Part shown: positions 42,461 to 53,055 of the stretch, piece by piece
Layout of the letters: the number at the start of each line of letters is the position of its first letter
Numbering within the stretch: position 1 is the stretch's first letter
From: Copromyces sp. CBS 386.78
Lineage: Eukaryota > Ascomycota > Sordariomycetes > Sordariales > Sordariaceae
Assembly: GCA_030685235.1 (NCBI GenBank)
Contig: MU839234.1
Span: 1-64,000, forward strand
Length of the DNA stretch: 64,000 bases
Direction of reading: 5' to 3'
Notes under the pieces: model-generated
Database searches by the model: none
Told to the model about the DNA's origin: nothing
The model's input: the letters and a program-made list of their open reading frames with translations, nothing else
Translations under genes and position numbers: made by a program

Positions 42461-43323
42461 GGTGTTGTGATGTGTAAGTAGTGTTTGACTTGAAGTAGTT
42501 CTTCGGGTATACGTAGAGGAGCCGAATACAGTGAACAGGATGAGAAGAGGAGAACCGATAGAATGCAGAATGAAGGATTTGGATTGACTATATTAATTGA
42601 TATGTAGTCTACAGAAATGAGGTCATCCTCGGTATTCAAGTCAAGAACGTGTGATTAGTGATCAGCAATGAACCAGGGATGCCGCGGTCCGGGTGGGGGA
42701 GCAGCCCCACATTCTACGGAACCACTCCCGGTGCGGACAGCCGGTTAAGGTAGCCGGGGATTGACGAGGTGGAGGAGCTGCAGGTCCCGGTGGAGATTGA
42801 CTCGTATACAACTATGCCGAGAGACGGCAGGATTCTTATACCTCGAAGCAATGACGAGGCAAGAAATGCTGATATCCATCAACACGAAGACCGGAGCTTT
42901 GTAGTTTATAAAGTTAAGAGGTCATAAGAGATAGAGTAGAAAAATGTTTAACAACGGCTGGTTGGTGTCCTCGGGCTCTGTCATTGCCCCGATATGTTGA
43001 CATTTGTACCGTGAGCTGTAGGCGGTGAAGACCTTTCTAAACTCACAAAGGCTATACCAGCCGTGATGTGCTACCACGTGTATGTGCTGGTTCGTCGCTT
43101 TTTTTCCAAAGTCCGGGATTCCTCCGGGGAGGCATACACACGACTTCCTACCTAGGTTTAGGTCATGAGAAACCCCGGTCGGCGGGGTTGGGGTTTCTTG
43201 GGTTCAAAAAGGGTATAAGGCCCAGCGCCTTTCTCCTCAGGCAGTTTCCCAAGCAGTTCAAACAACTCTCGTCCCACCCGTCAACGTCTCATCCCTTCAC
43301 TGTTTGAAGCTCGATTTCCAGCC
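42461..43323. promoter_or_regulatory. Shared divergent promoter region of SDR and methyltransferase genes
   Basis: 863 bp. TATAAGG at 43214-43220, 104 bp before the ATG at 43324, is a likely TATA box for the methyltransferase gene. The SDR side has an AT-rich stretch near 42590-42605. Specific transcription factor sites were not assigned. Confidence 0.4.
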
Positions 43324-44565
43324 ATGAGCAGCACCCCGGTAAAAAGGAAGGCAACGTCGCCTCCTGGATCCGCTCCCCCGTCAAAGACGGCGACTGCCAA
43401 CCTATCGTCTTCCGGCCCCGGATCGCCGGCGGCAGCCGCCGCATCATCACCAGCAGCGCCGGCCAATGCAGATGCTGCCCTCACTGGCGCCCTCACCGGT
43501 GGACATTGGCTTGAACAAGAACTTCCAGAAGACGATGGCGACGATGGGGACTCCACCCTGGGAAGCGATGCCGAGAGCTCGACCGCCTCCGTCTCTTCGA
43601 GTATTCTCAAATACCGTACTATCAACGGCAGAACCTATCACAGCGAGACTGTAACCGACGGCGAATATTGGGGCCCTAACGACAAGAAGCATCTTGAGTG
43701 TTTGGAAATCTACCACTACGCCATCGAGTTGCTGATTGATAATCAACTCCACATGGCGCCCATCAAAGACGATATCAAGAAGGCGCTCGATATCGGTACG
43801 GGTATGGGACTTTGGGCGATTGACTTTGCGGATAAATTTGAAACGTGCGAGGTAATCGGTACCGACATTACCCCCGTACAACCCAGCTGGGTACCGCCTA
43901 ATGTTCAGTTCGAAATCGACGATGCCGCGAAAGAGTGGACCTACAAGTCCAACCATTTCGACTTTGTCCATATTCGATTCATGGATGGCGCCATTGAGGA
44001 TTGGAACGCGCTCTACGAACAGGCGTACAGAGTCACCAAGCCAGGTGGCTGGGTCGAACACCTCGACCACTCGCCTATTGTAACATCCGATGACGGAAGT
44101 GTTAAGCCTGGTTCCGCCATGGACACCTATGGTAAGGTTCTCGCAGAGGCCGGAAGGCGAATGGGAAGAACACTCACCCTTGCCGACGACGATACCATGG
44201 AGGAAGGAATGAAGGCGGCCGGTTTCATCAATATCCAGTCCAAGAAGTATAGGGTAAGTCATTTCAGCCTGGCAAACACTGTGACTCCCTCTCCAACGCA
44301 GCTGACCCGTCATCTTATGTAGATGCCGTTGTCACCCTGGTCCCAAGACGAGCGGATGAAGCAGATCGGCTTGTATGTCCTTGCCGCTCTGCACTCTGAC
44401 GTGGAAGGCGTCGTCCAGTATATGTTTGGTAACGTCATGGGTTGGACGCAAGAGGAGATCAAGGCGTTTGCAGTCCATATGCGCCGTGAGCTGAAGGACA
44501 ATAGCATCCATGGCTACTACCATTGGAAGTATGTGTGGGGGCAGAAGCCCGAGGACGCCGAGTAG
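43324..44565 (+). CDS. LaeA-like SAM-dependent methyltransferase (390 aa)
   Basis: Two exons: 43324-44253 and 44323-44565. The intron GTAAGT...CTGAC...ATGTAG joins KKYR to MPLSPWSQD. Residues 1-95 are low-complexity (Ser/Ala/Pro then acidic). The family start YRTINGRTYH is at about 97-106. Motif I is A-L-D-I-G-T-G-M-G-L-W-A (154-165), followed by the Asp of GTDITPVQPSWVPPN and by FDFVHIRFM and KPGGWVEHL. This is the core of the fungal LaeA/TAM-type methyltransferase group, which contains regulators of secondary metabolism and many uncharacterised paralogues. It is probably one of the paralogues rather than LaeA itself. Confidence 0.85.
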
Positions 44566-45482
44566 ATTAGGCATTCGACATGGGAGGAGAGACACCTGGA
44601 TATATCTCGGGATGAAGGATGAATCAATGCCGATTTGCGATGACACTGAAACGTGTCACGCTGCCGCCAATTTACAGCTCACAAAGATCACTGCTCTCCG
44701 CCATCGTGATGTTTGTGCATGTGTCGGCTAGCAAGTGCGGGCGATATCAAAGCATGCCTCACTTCGCTTCTTCGGAGGACCAGTGAGGTCTGGCGGAGGC
44801 ATTGCCGATCGAGCAGAGACAGAAGAGTTGAGTAATGGAGAAGTGTAAGTAGATGAAAGATGTGAGACAGCAATGAACAAGACGATGAAGTTATACGTTA
44901 CAGATAACCGAGTCCGGCACCTCAAGTTGAAGATATCGCACCGAACGGATTGTATTTCCACTTGCTGTCCGACATGTCTGGTTGTTGATGAAAGTTCCAA
45001 AGCTTGGCTTCGGTGAATGAAGAAGAGGGGACCACTGCCGCGGCCACTTTCCCAACCTCTGATTGGTCAATTGCGGCTGCGCCTAGAACAAACACGCTCC
45101 CAGCCACCAAACAGCGACCCTTCAGCTGGTCCGGGAGCATGGTTCCCCGACCCCTGAACACACACACACATCCGCGCGCATAACCAGTCACGGTACACAG
45201 GATGAACCCTGAACCGCCGTAGACTGAACTAGTGTAGAGGTTTTGCTTTTTGTTTATAGCTCTTAAAAGGACTTCACATCATCGGCTTTTTTCCTCGTCT
45301 TCCTGGCTTTTGGTTGCTTTCGAGATACCCAGTTTGTTTGAGCGCCTTGTGAGAAGAAGAAGCCTGTCCGGGAAACACGGAAGGGTCATTTGTACGTAAA
45401 CCACCTCGAGTAACGTTCATCTCTGTCAAGTTATCAAAGCCGAGTTCGAGCCACAGCTAGACCGCCTTTAACCACCAACAAG
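44566..45482. other. Intergenic, no gene seen
   Basis: About 0.9 kb: 3' flank of the methyltransferase gene and 5' leader of the Smr-domain gene. A short CA run lies near 45160-45170. Nothing coding. Confidence 0.5.
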
Positions 45483-46410
45483 ATGGCGATTCCTTTGGAA
45501 AGGTTAGGCGATAGAGGTATGTAACATCGTTCTTCGTGAATCGGAGAGAACACGAGCTGACCAGTCCGTCCACAGCCTTCAACCACAGGACGAGTGTAGA
45601 GATTGAGAGTGAATATGATCGCTTGCGCGCTGAGGCCCGGGCGGAGGGTGATAAGATGAAGAGGTATTATGACGAGGTATGTTCATCTCATCTCATCTCA
45701 TCTCATCTCATCTGCTGGTTCATCCAATCTCGCAATCAAAACCCTCCCCCCTCTCCAACCTCACTAACCCTCCCCTCCCCATCCAGGCTCACACCGCCTA
45801 CGAACGCGGCGACGGCGCCGAAGCCAAAAACCTCTCCAACCTCGGCAAGAAGCACAAAGCCAAACGCGACGCTCTGAACAAGCAAGCCGCGGAATTCATC
45901 TTCCGGGAGAACAACCACACCGAGCGCGTCGCAGCCGACACCATCGACCTGCACGGTTTGTACGTCGAAGAAGCCGAAGACATTCTCGAGGCGCGCATCC
46001 GGGACGCCCAAGCTAGAGGCCAGACGCACCTGCACGTCATCGTCGGCAAGGGTCACCACTCCGCCGGCGGCGTGCGCAAGATCGCGCCCCGCGTGGAGCA
46101 GGTGTGTCGCGAGATGGGGCTCAACTTTGCGGCGGAGGAGAATGAGGGGAGGATATATGTTGACCTCACCGGCGGAAGAGTCGATGGCGTTCCTGGGCTG
46201 CCGCAGCAGCCGCCGGGGTATCAACCCGGTGCAGGGTACCAGAGCGAGGGGAGGCCGAATCAGTACCAGGGCGGAGAGGGGTATCCAGGGCAGCAACAGC
46301 ACGGAGGACATCATCAGCAGCAGCAGCAGCAGCAAAACAACCAGCAGGAGGACGACATCTGGGGGGATTTGCTGGGGGCTTGTTTCAAAAAGTGTTGTGT
46401 TGTCATGTGA
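45483..46410 (+). CDS. DUF1771-Smr domain protein with C-terminal CaaX box (252 aa)
   Basis: Three exons: 45483-45516, 45576-45676 and 45787-46410. Introns are GTATGT...CTGAC...CCACAG and GTATGT...CTAAC...ATCCAG; the second contains a CATCT microsatellite. DUF1771 covers about 20-85 (YDRLRAEARAEGDKMKRYY ... NLGKKHKAKRDALNKQAAE). The Smr domain is at about 95-175, with D-L-H-G-L-Y, LHVIVGKGHHS and EEN-E-G-R-I-Y-V. Smr domains bind nucleic acid and often have nuclease activity; cytosolic fungal DUF1771-Smr proteins are little studied. A Gly/Gln/Tyr-rich tail with a Gln run follows. The protein ends A-C-F-K-K-C-C-V-V-M, a CaaX farnesylation-type signal beside basic residues and extra Cys, so membrane attachment is inferred. 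Confidence 0.87.
45683..45712 (+). repeat. CATCT pentanucleotide microsatellite inside an intron
   Basis: Six tandem CATCT units within intron 2 of the Smr-domain gene, eight bases from the donor site. Confidence 0.8.
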
Positions 46411-48247
46411 GGAGGTTATGGTGTGGTTGGCGGCTTTGCGAGTTGTGGGTTACGAACATTGGGTTCAATGTTGGGTAATGACGTCTGATATGTTGTTGGA
46501 TAATAATGCTGGTAATGATGCTGACGGGAAATGAAGCAAGCGAGTTCAAAAAGCGATTTTGCGCGGTTGAATGGATGGCCGGATATACTGCCTTTGAAAG
46601 GAGGGGTTCAAGAGATACCATTTGTTGCGAGACTGTTTGTGGGAGGAAAGCCGGAATGTGTAGCAGAGAAGAATAGAGAATGATGGGGATTTTGTGACAG
46701 AACCACCTGCTGATTCGGACTATAGTAATATCGTAGATTATTTGGCGTTGCTCAAAGAAGGGGATGTGAAAGAACTGAATTTGGAAGGTAAGATCAGTCA
46801 CCATCAACGAAATTTTCACTCACCATATCACCATTGAAATACGATGGATATTGCCCGACCTTTCCTTTGATATAAAGACATAAAGAAGATGTTGGTCACC
46901 TCCAACCACATCCGCCTCTGTTACTCATCTACGATATACATACGACCATAGGCAGTGGGACAAAAATTCGGGATCCCGTCCGCTCTTCCCTAGATAAGCC
47001 AGTGGCCGCCAGGCGCGTAGTCGGATCGGTGATGACCGGTGAATAACCTGGTGTCGTATAGTTCTTGCATTCCTTTAATCTTTTCGTTCGTTCGTCATTC
47101 TTCTTTCAGACCGGGCTGCGATTCCTTGATTCGTTTGTCTACACGCGACCAAATACAAAGCCTAGAACTAGAACACATTATGCCAGGTACAATTCGAGGA
47201 ACAGGAAGCTCAAAAGTTTATTCGACCTAATAGTCTGTACTCTATGCAACCTTGTACAAAGTCACGCAGTCAAGAACCTCTTCCGTTGAGTTTTTTATGT
47301 GTTGTTTCCCACATTTCTTTTCTCACCCCACACCTCAGATGAACTTGTTTGTCTTCACCATTTGTCCTATTCTTCTGCTTTTCTTTGCCTCGTAGTTGGC
47401 TGCCCTCAGTCCATATTCCCGTCTCCGTTCAGGAACAGGACATTGAATAACGTGCTATTAGTATAATTGCCGGGCGGTTAGCCAAGCACCGACTAAAACA
47501 CGTCATAACGACGCTCGACAGAAAGGACGCCACATAACCAGAAAGTGAGACTATCAAAGACACGATATCTGTGAGTTAAACAACACGGCCAAGAAATAAA
47601 AGGTTAAGCTATGATAAACAAGGCCATAAGAGGAAAAGTAAGCAAAAAAGGGCAAAGGCCAAGAACTAGCCAGGAGGCAGAATCAAGTCGCTTCCTGCCT
47701 TGAATGGGAAGGTTGGTGTTAGGATTGGGTATCGCTGGTGGATTTGCATCCGTGCCACTATCATGACATACAAGTCTGAAAGAAAAAAGATCAAAGGTAT
47801 CTGTCCCGGCTAAAATTTGTCTTTTCCCCCGTTCCAATCCAGTACTGCAGCCTGATGATAAATCCTCTAGGAAGCCCCCAAGCAAAGAAAAAAAAAAAAA
47901 AAAAAAAAGTGTCGGTAGTGGTGTGATGTGGATACTTTTCATGATCCTTGGTCCATTGAGAGAAACCAAAATTCGCTGAGTTATGTCGAAAAGTAAAATA
48001 TTGGATATGATGATACTTTGGCAAGCAAATCGGGTAGCAATGATATATCCAGGCGACTGTGTAGTTGTGGTGCGGACGGTAATGACCCATGATGGGTCTA
48101 GGATTGGTGGTCGAGTGAAGGTTTTCGCGTCGTGGAAAGGCCGAATAATCATGATGAAGCCGACGGAGCCATATGCATATCCATAAAGTCCTCTAAGTCC
48201 GGAACGGGTGAGAAGTTCTCCAAGAGTAGATCAGGAGCGTCTTCTTC
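46411..48247. other. Intergenic with second copy of dispersed repeat
   Basis: About 1.8 kb of convergent 3' flanks. It holds dispersed-repeat copy 2 (about 46920-47070) and a 21-A homopolymer at 47888-47908. No coding region is supported. Confidence 0.5.
46920..47070 (+). repeat. Dispersed repeat, copy 2
   Basis: The core at 46972-47014 matches 21154-21201 (shared GATAAGCCAGTGGCC and GCCAGGC), with weaker similarity on each side including the TACGACCATAGGCA and CTGGTGTCGTATAGTTCTT segments. Same orientation as copy 1. Confidence 0.6.
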
Positions 48248-49828
48248 CTATGCACCCGCATCTTCACCCAAGCCCTGCTGGCCGGGTCCTCCGGCGTTAC
48301 CCGACTGATCCTGGGAGCTGATAAGCTCCTCATACTCGACCATTTGCAATGCCAGTTTCTTGGCAGTGCATTCAATGTCAATAAGCTGCCGCGTAGCCTT
48401 GTCCGCGCTCCGCACCTCGGACAGGGCCCGATTTATCATGTGCTGAAGCATTGGATTGCTCATCGAGGGAGCTGCTGGAGCGATAGCGCTTACGGGAGCA
48501 GGAGCAGCAAGGGCAGCATGGGTACCGAGCGGGTGAGGAGTACCAAAACGGAAAGCATTGGGGTCAGCCGGTATATTAATGCCACCGTTTGCCCCGTTCG
48601 GCAGGATAGCCGTATTGTGCTGCTGCTGCTGAGCATTTTGGGGATTGCGCGTTTCTGAGACCAGGATGTTAACATTGTTGCTCATTGTCGCACTTGCAAG
48701 ATAACCGGGGAAAGCTTACCGTGGAAACTGCACCTGGCGCCACTGGCATTAAACCAGCAATTGGCACAACTGCCACACATCTGGCCATCCACCACTATGC
48801 AGCTAGTCCACGGACCGTGGCCCTTGTGGCAGTTCTTACAGGGGACGCGTGCCGGCTCACCAGCAATGTGAGCGAACAAAGCTTCAACATTGCTTCTACG
48901 TGCCAGGTTCAGCACCTGCTCAGGGCGTCTCTGCTGGGCAAGACGATGACCTGGCTCACGAGCCAACCTCTTGGCAAGGGCACTCTCGACGTTGAGCTGG
49001 CCATAGCCGGATTCATGAGCCATATCCTCCGTGCTTTTGGACAGCTGAGGATCCATCGGGTGTTGATGGGGAGACGGCTGCATCTGCTGGGGCTGGCCCA
49101 TGGGTGCAACAGGGGGTTGGTGCTGATGTTGATGAGAATGGGCCTGGGGTTGGCCAAGACCCTGAAGCATATCGGCTTGTTGCTGTTGGTGCTGTTGCTG
49201 TTGCTGTTGTTGCTGATGGTGCTGATGTTGCTGCTGCTGGTGCTGGTGTTGTTGATGTTGAGAGTGGTCCTGAGGAGAGGGTTGAGGCACACCACCAGGG
49301 CCACCTGGGTTACCTAGCATATTGGCACCAGCAAGATCAACATGGCCGCCGAGTCCCGAGTTTGCAGCGGCATTGGCATCTTGGTCCTCCATCTCGGCGT
49401 CAACATCCGGCTCGCCAGTGCCATCATTGAGGGAACCGGGCTGACCAAGACCAGTCTCCATGACGGCAGCAGCAGCAGCGGCAGCATACTCCTCAGTGCC
49501 CATCCTGGCCGTAGGGTCGTCGAAGGCGGATGGGTCTGGCTTGAGGGAATCCTGATCAATATCAGGCTCCTGTTGGTGCTGCTCCTGCTGGTGCTGAAGA
49601 TGATCCTGGTTTTGATCTTGCTGATGCTGTTGCAGGTGATGGTTGTGGAGGTCGTGCTCCTGAGCCTGCTGATGCTGGAGTTGAAGTTGGGCCTGAAACT
49701 GGGGATGGATATGGCCAACGTTGTTAGGGTCCTGGTCGGGACTCAGGCTGTTAGCCACGTTTTGCTGTTGTTGTTGATGCTGTTGCTGTTGGTGTTGTTG
49801 ATGTTGTTGTTGTTGTTGTTGCTGCTGC

Positions 49829-49860
<32 letters not shown>

Positions 49861-50418
49861 CTGTTGTTGTTGCAGCTGTTGCTGTTGGAACTGCTGCTGG
49901 AGCTGAGCAGCTTCGTGAGCAGCCAGTTGCTGGACAAGTTGGCTGTTTCGGACCAGCGAGTGAGGACTGGCGACAGCGCGGGGACGTGCCGGGGTGGTCG
50001 GCTTGGTCACTTTGGTTGGGCCGGGGCCCGGAGTGAGTCGCGAGGCTGGGACTTGGCCTTGGCCGGGTTGAGTGCCGACCTGGAGTCCCACGGAGCCGAC
50101 CTGGACCTGGCCGACAGCTCCGGGAACCTGACCGACAGCTCCGACAGCACCGCGCTGGACACCGGATCCGGGGCCAGCGACAGGGCGGATTGGCGATGGT
50201 TTCATACTCCGCTTGGGGTCCGGGTTGCTGGTACCAGTTGGCAGCAATGACAGGCGGTTACCAGGTGTCGCGAGCTGCTCGTCGCTGTAAGGGCTGCTAA
50301 GGGCGCTTGGTAGGGTGAGTTGGTGTTGAGCAGCTGTCGTCAGCTGGGGAGGAGAGGAGAGAAATGTGTGTCCAGGGAACTGCTGGATCGGCGGGACACC
50401 GCTCGACGGACGCGACAT
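48248..50418 (-). CDS. Gln-rich DUF3716 (Cys-motif) protein (701 aa)
   Basis: Two exons on the minus strand: 50418-48720 and 48654-48248. The intron GTAAGC...TTAAC...CTCAG joins RCSFH to ETRNPQ. The start MSRPSSGV is preferred because residues upstream in the frame look non-native. The first ~200 residues are Pro/Gly/Val-rich. Very long Gln and Gln/His tracts follow, one near 49750-49905 and another near 49170-49260. DUF3716 lies at about 510-567: C-K-N-C-H-K-G-H-G-P-W then C-G-S-C-A-N-C-W-F-N-A-S-G-A-R-C-S-F, a Cys-rich probable zinc site. A helical C-terminal segment (about 630-690) ends in Gly-rich sequence. Function of DUF3716 is unknown; a nuclear regulatory role is only inferred. Confidence 0.8.
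49750..49905 (-). repeat. CAG/CAA trinucleotide tract coding poly-Gln
   Basis: Mixed CAG/CAA (plus strand CTG/TTG) repeat encoding long Gln runs with occasional His in the DUF3716 protein. The same DNA read on the plus strand gives a spurious poly-Leu frame. Confidence 0.85.
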
Positions 50419-51234
50419 TATTAGCTGGCGGGCAGTCACCGGCAGGCAACCAGCAGCCAGAAGGTGGCGGCAACTGCGTGCCAGTGTCAATGCTCCGGTT
50501 TGTGCAACTGCGCACAGACGCACACCTGTCAGAAGGGCGCACGAGCCAAAAACACTGGCCAATCACCGATATTAATCCGTGCTTCTGCCCCTCCCACCTC
50601 GATCGTTGCTTGGTCGGACTTGTCAGTCCAGTACTACCAACAAACCAACCAGAGCAATGTCGAGAGATGTCAGAAGATTTCCAAAGTAAAGAAATGGAGT
50701 TTAGGAGAAAACTGAGATGGGACGGGGGTAACTGATACGGTGTCGAATTGCGTGTTTCTTCGTGATGCCGGATAAGAAAAAGCCGGAAAATAGAAAATAG
50801 AAGGAAGGTGAAGTTCGAAGTTCCAGACAGTCGAAGCCAGGTGGTATGAACACTGCCTATTTTAATGTCCGCTTATGAAATGGGGAGGGTTAGGGCTCAA
50901 TGTGGTGGAACGGGGCATCTTGCAGGTTCTCGAATCTCGACAGCAGCTGCACCTCGAAAGCCCGGAACCGAAGCTCACGCCTACCTTTATGGCATGATTT
51001 CGATCACGCGCGATGAAGCCTTCTTTGATCTCTCGTGCGGTCTGTCGTTTTACATAGACTATGAGAAAGTCATTTCTAGTCTAAGTCGAGTCCATGTCTG
51101 AGCCATTCATGAGACAAGCGGACCTGCCAGGAATGCCTCATCACTCGTCCACTATTCCACAGAGTTATTACACTATATTACGTTCATAGATATCACATAC
51201 GTCTCTCCTCGAGAGAACACTTCCAAGAGTCGGA
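50419..51234. other. Intergenic between two minus-strand genes
   Basis: About 0.8 kb: promoter and leader of the DUF3716 gene and 3' flank of the tsc10-like gene. No gene seen. Confidence 0.5.
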
Positions 51235-52402
51235 TCACTTCTTCTTCGGGTGCGTAAAAGGATGCCCCTTTTCCCTCGCCCACTTCACAACCGTCGAGTT
51301 CATGCCCCTCAAGACAAAGAAGTAAATGATGGGTATGAACCATCCCATCACCGTATCCAACACCCAGTTATTCCTCGGCGACCCGCCCATGATTCCACAC
51401 TGCATCAGCCTGCCCAAGAACGACACATCAACAAAGTACTTGCCGGCCTCCAGCCCCGCAATGGCTCTCCTCGCGACCGTATCCGGGCTCTCAGCCGGCT
51501 CGTCCTTCTCCAGCTCCACCGTGATATCCGGCTTCGTCTGATTCTCCCTCTCATAGCCCGGCGATACAATCGTGCCGGGGTACACAATATGCACCTTGAC
51601 CGGGTTATCCGGGTAGTAATTGACCTCCATGGCCAGGGTATCCGCCAGTCCTCTCAACGCCCACTTGGTGGGTGTGTACGGGCCATACCCCAAAATCGCA
51701 AAAAGCGCCAACATCGAGGCCGTAAACACCAAGTGCTTCGGCTCCCCCTTGGGCCCCGTGCTGTTCTCGGGCGCCAGCCACTCCCTCAGAATCGCCCGCG
51801 ACATCTCGGCCGACCCAAAGTAATTGACGTCCATGTTGCGGCGCGCGGCGACCATGCTGTCGTCGTCGGTCCACAAAAGGGGAGTCGACATGCCAGCTAC
51901 GCACCAGACAATGTCCGGGGAGGAACCCCCGTTCCAGGCGATGGCTTCGGCGATCACCGTCGCCGCGTAGTCGTGCTCGGAAACGTCAGCGGAGATGTAG
52001 GTGAAGCGCTGCGTGGACGGGTTCTTGGCGGCGGCGCGGATGTCGGCCAAGGCTTCCTCGAGGCGCCCGACGTTGCGCGAGACGAGGATCACGTTGGCGC
52101 CCTTTTGCGAGAGTTGGATGGCCGCTGAGCGGCCCATGCCTTCGGAGGCACCGGTTAGGAGGACGGTCTGGTGGAAGGGTGGGGGGTTAGTGTTTGGGTT
52201 GAAGTCAGGGACTCAGGTTAGGTTGGTTGGGCATCGGGGCGCATACCCGGCCATCGACTGGCATGTGGTTTTTGGTGCTGAAGAGACCCATGGTTGCGAA
52301 TATGCCGATGGCGGCGACGATGGCGGCGACCGGGAGAGACCAGGAGGTGCTGAGGGTTTGTAATTGTTCCATTAAGGGATCTGTGAGAAGAGAATGATTC
52401 AT
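51235..52402 (-). CDS. tsc10: 3-ketodihydrosphingosine (3-dehydrosphinganine) reductase, Tsc10/KDSR (362 aa)
   Basis: Two exons on the minus strand: 52402-52247 and 52167-51235. The intron GTATGC...CTAAC...CACCAG joins HMPVDGR to TVLLTGASEGMG. It reduces 3-ketodihydrosphingosine to dihydrosphingosine with NADPH, the second step of sphingolipid synthesis in the ER membrane. An N-terminal hydrophobic anchor lies at about 22-42. The NADPH site is T-G-A-S-E-G-M-G, and the catalytic residues are in FTASMLALF (Ser) and Y-T-P-T-K. A C-terminal hydrophobic segment (WFIPIIYFFVLRG) precedes a basic end (HPKKK). Length is slightly above yeast Tsc10 (320 aa). Confidence 0.9.
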
Positions 52403-53055
52403 CCTCGGATCGAAGAAGAAGTAAGATCGGACTCGAGGAAGTCGTCGACGCGGCGGGCACCTCTACGGCGTAAATTTAGTGGATGCTGTCAGCGGTCGTG
52501 CAACACTGTTTGGAGCTTACACCCCTGTCTGTAAGTGACCTGGTGTCGAAAGATAATTCGATCGAACTTTTCACGCTCCGTTCAAGCAATAACGAAGTCT
52601 CTGATTTTTGGGGGCATTGGCTGAGGTGAAGTCTGCTTTTCCTAGGTAGTATTTGTAAGGCGCTTTTGTCTACATCCATCGACCATACCCCAACGTAGGT
52701 AACTCTGGCAAGTCCATCTTGGAGCTTCCCGTCGACCCTGAGGAAGCTTTGACCCTTTGACCATTCTCGGATGTAACTGTGGAGCTTCTCCAACTGTGGG
52801 GTCCGGCGCGCTGCATGAGAGTGGAGCTAGGCGGTCGAGGTTCCGCTGGGGATGGATCGCATATTGACAAGGGCAAAAAAATTCTGCCGCTTCAACATTT
52901 GTTGCCCGCCTAGCAAACGATGGAACCCACCACAGCACATTGAACGAGCATCTCTAGGTGCCATTTCGACAGCGCTTCCACCACGACGTATCTCACAATC
53001 GCGTGAGAACCCTTCCCATTCATCAGTACCAATCAGCGCGACACATTTGCAAAAA
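52403..53055. other. Divergent promoter region of tsc10-like and utp3-like genes
   Basis: 653 bp shared upstream region of two housekeeping-type genes transcribed away from each other. No TATA box recognised. Confidence 0.45.

Noticed and set aside
49342..50250. 302-codon plus-strand frame with very long Leu runs
   Set aside because: It is the antisense of the CAG/CAA poly-Gln tract of the DUF3716 gene.
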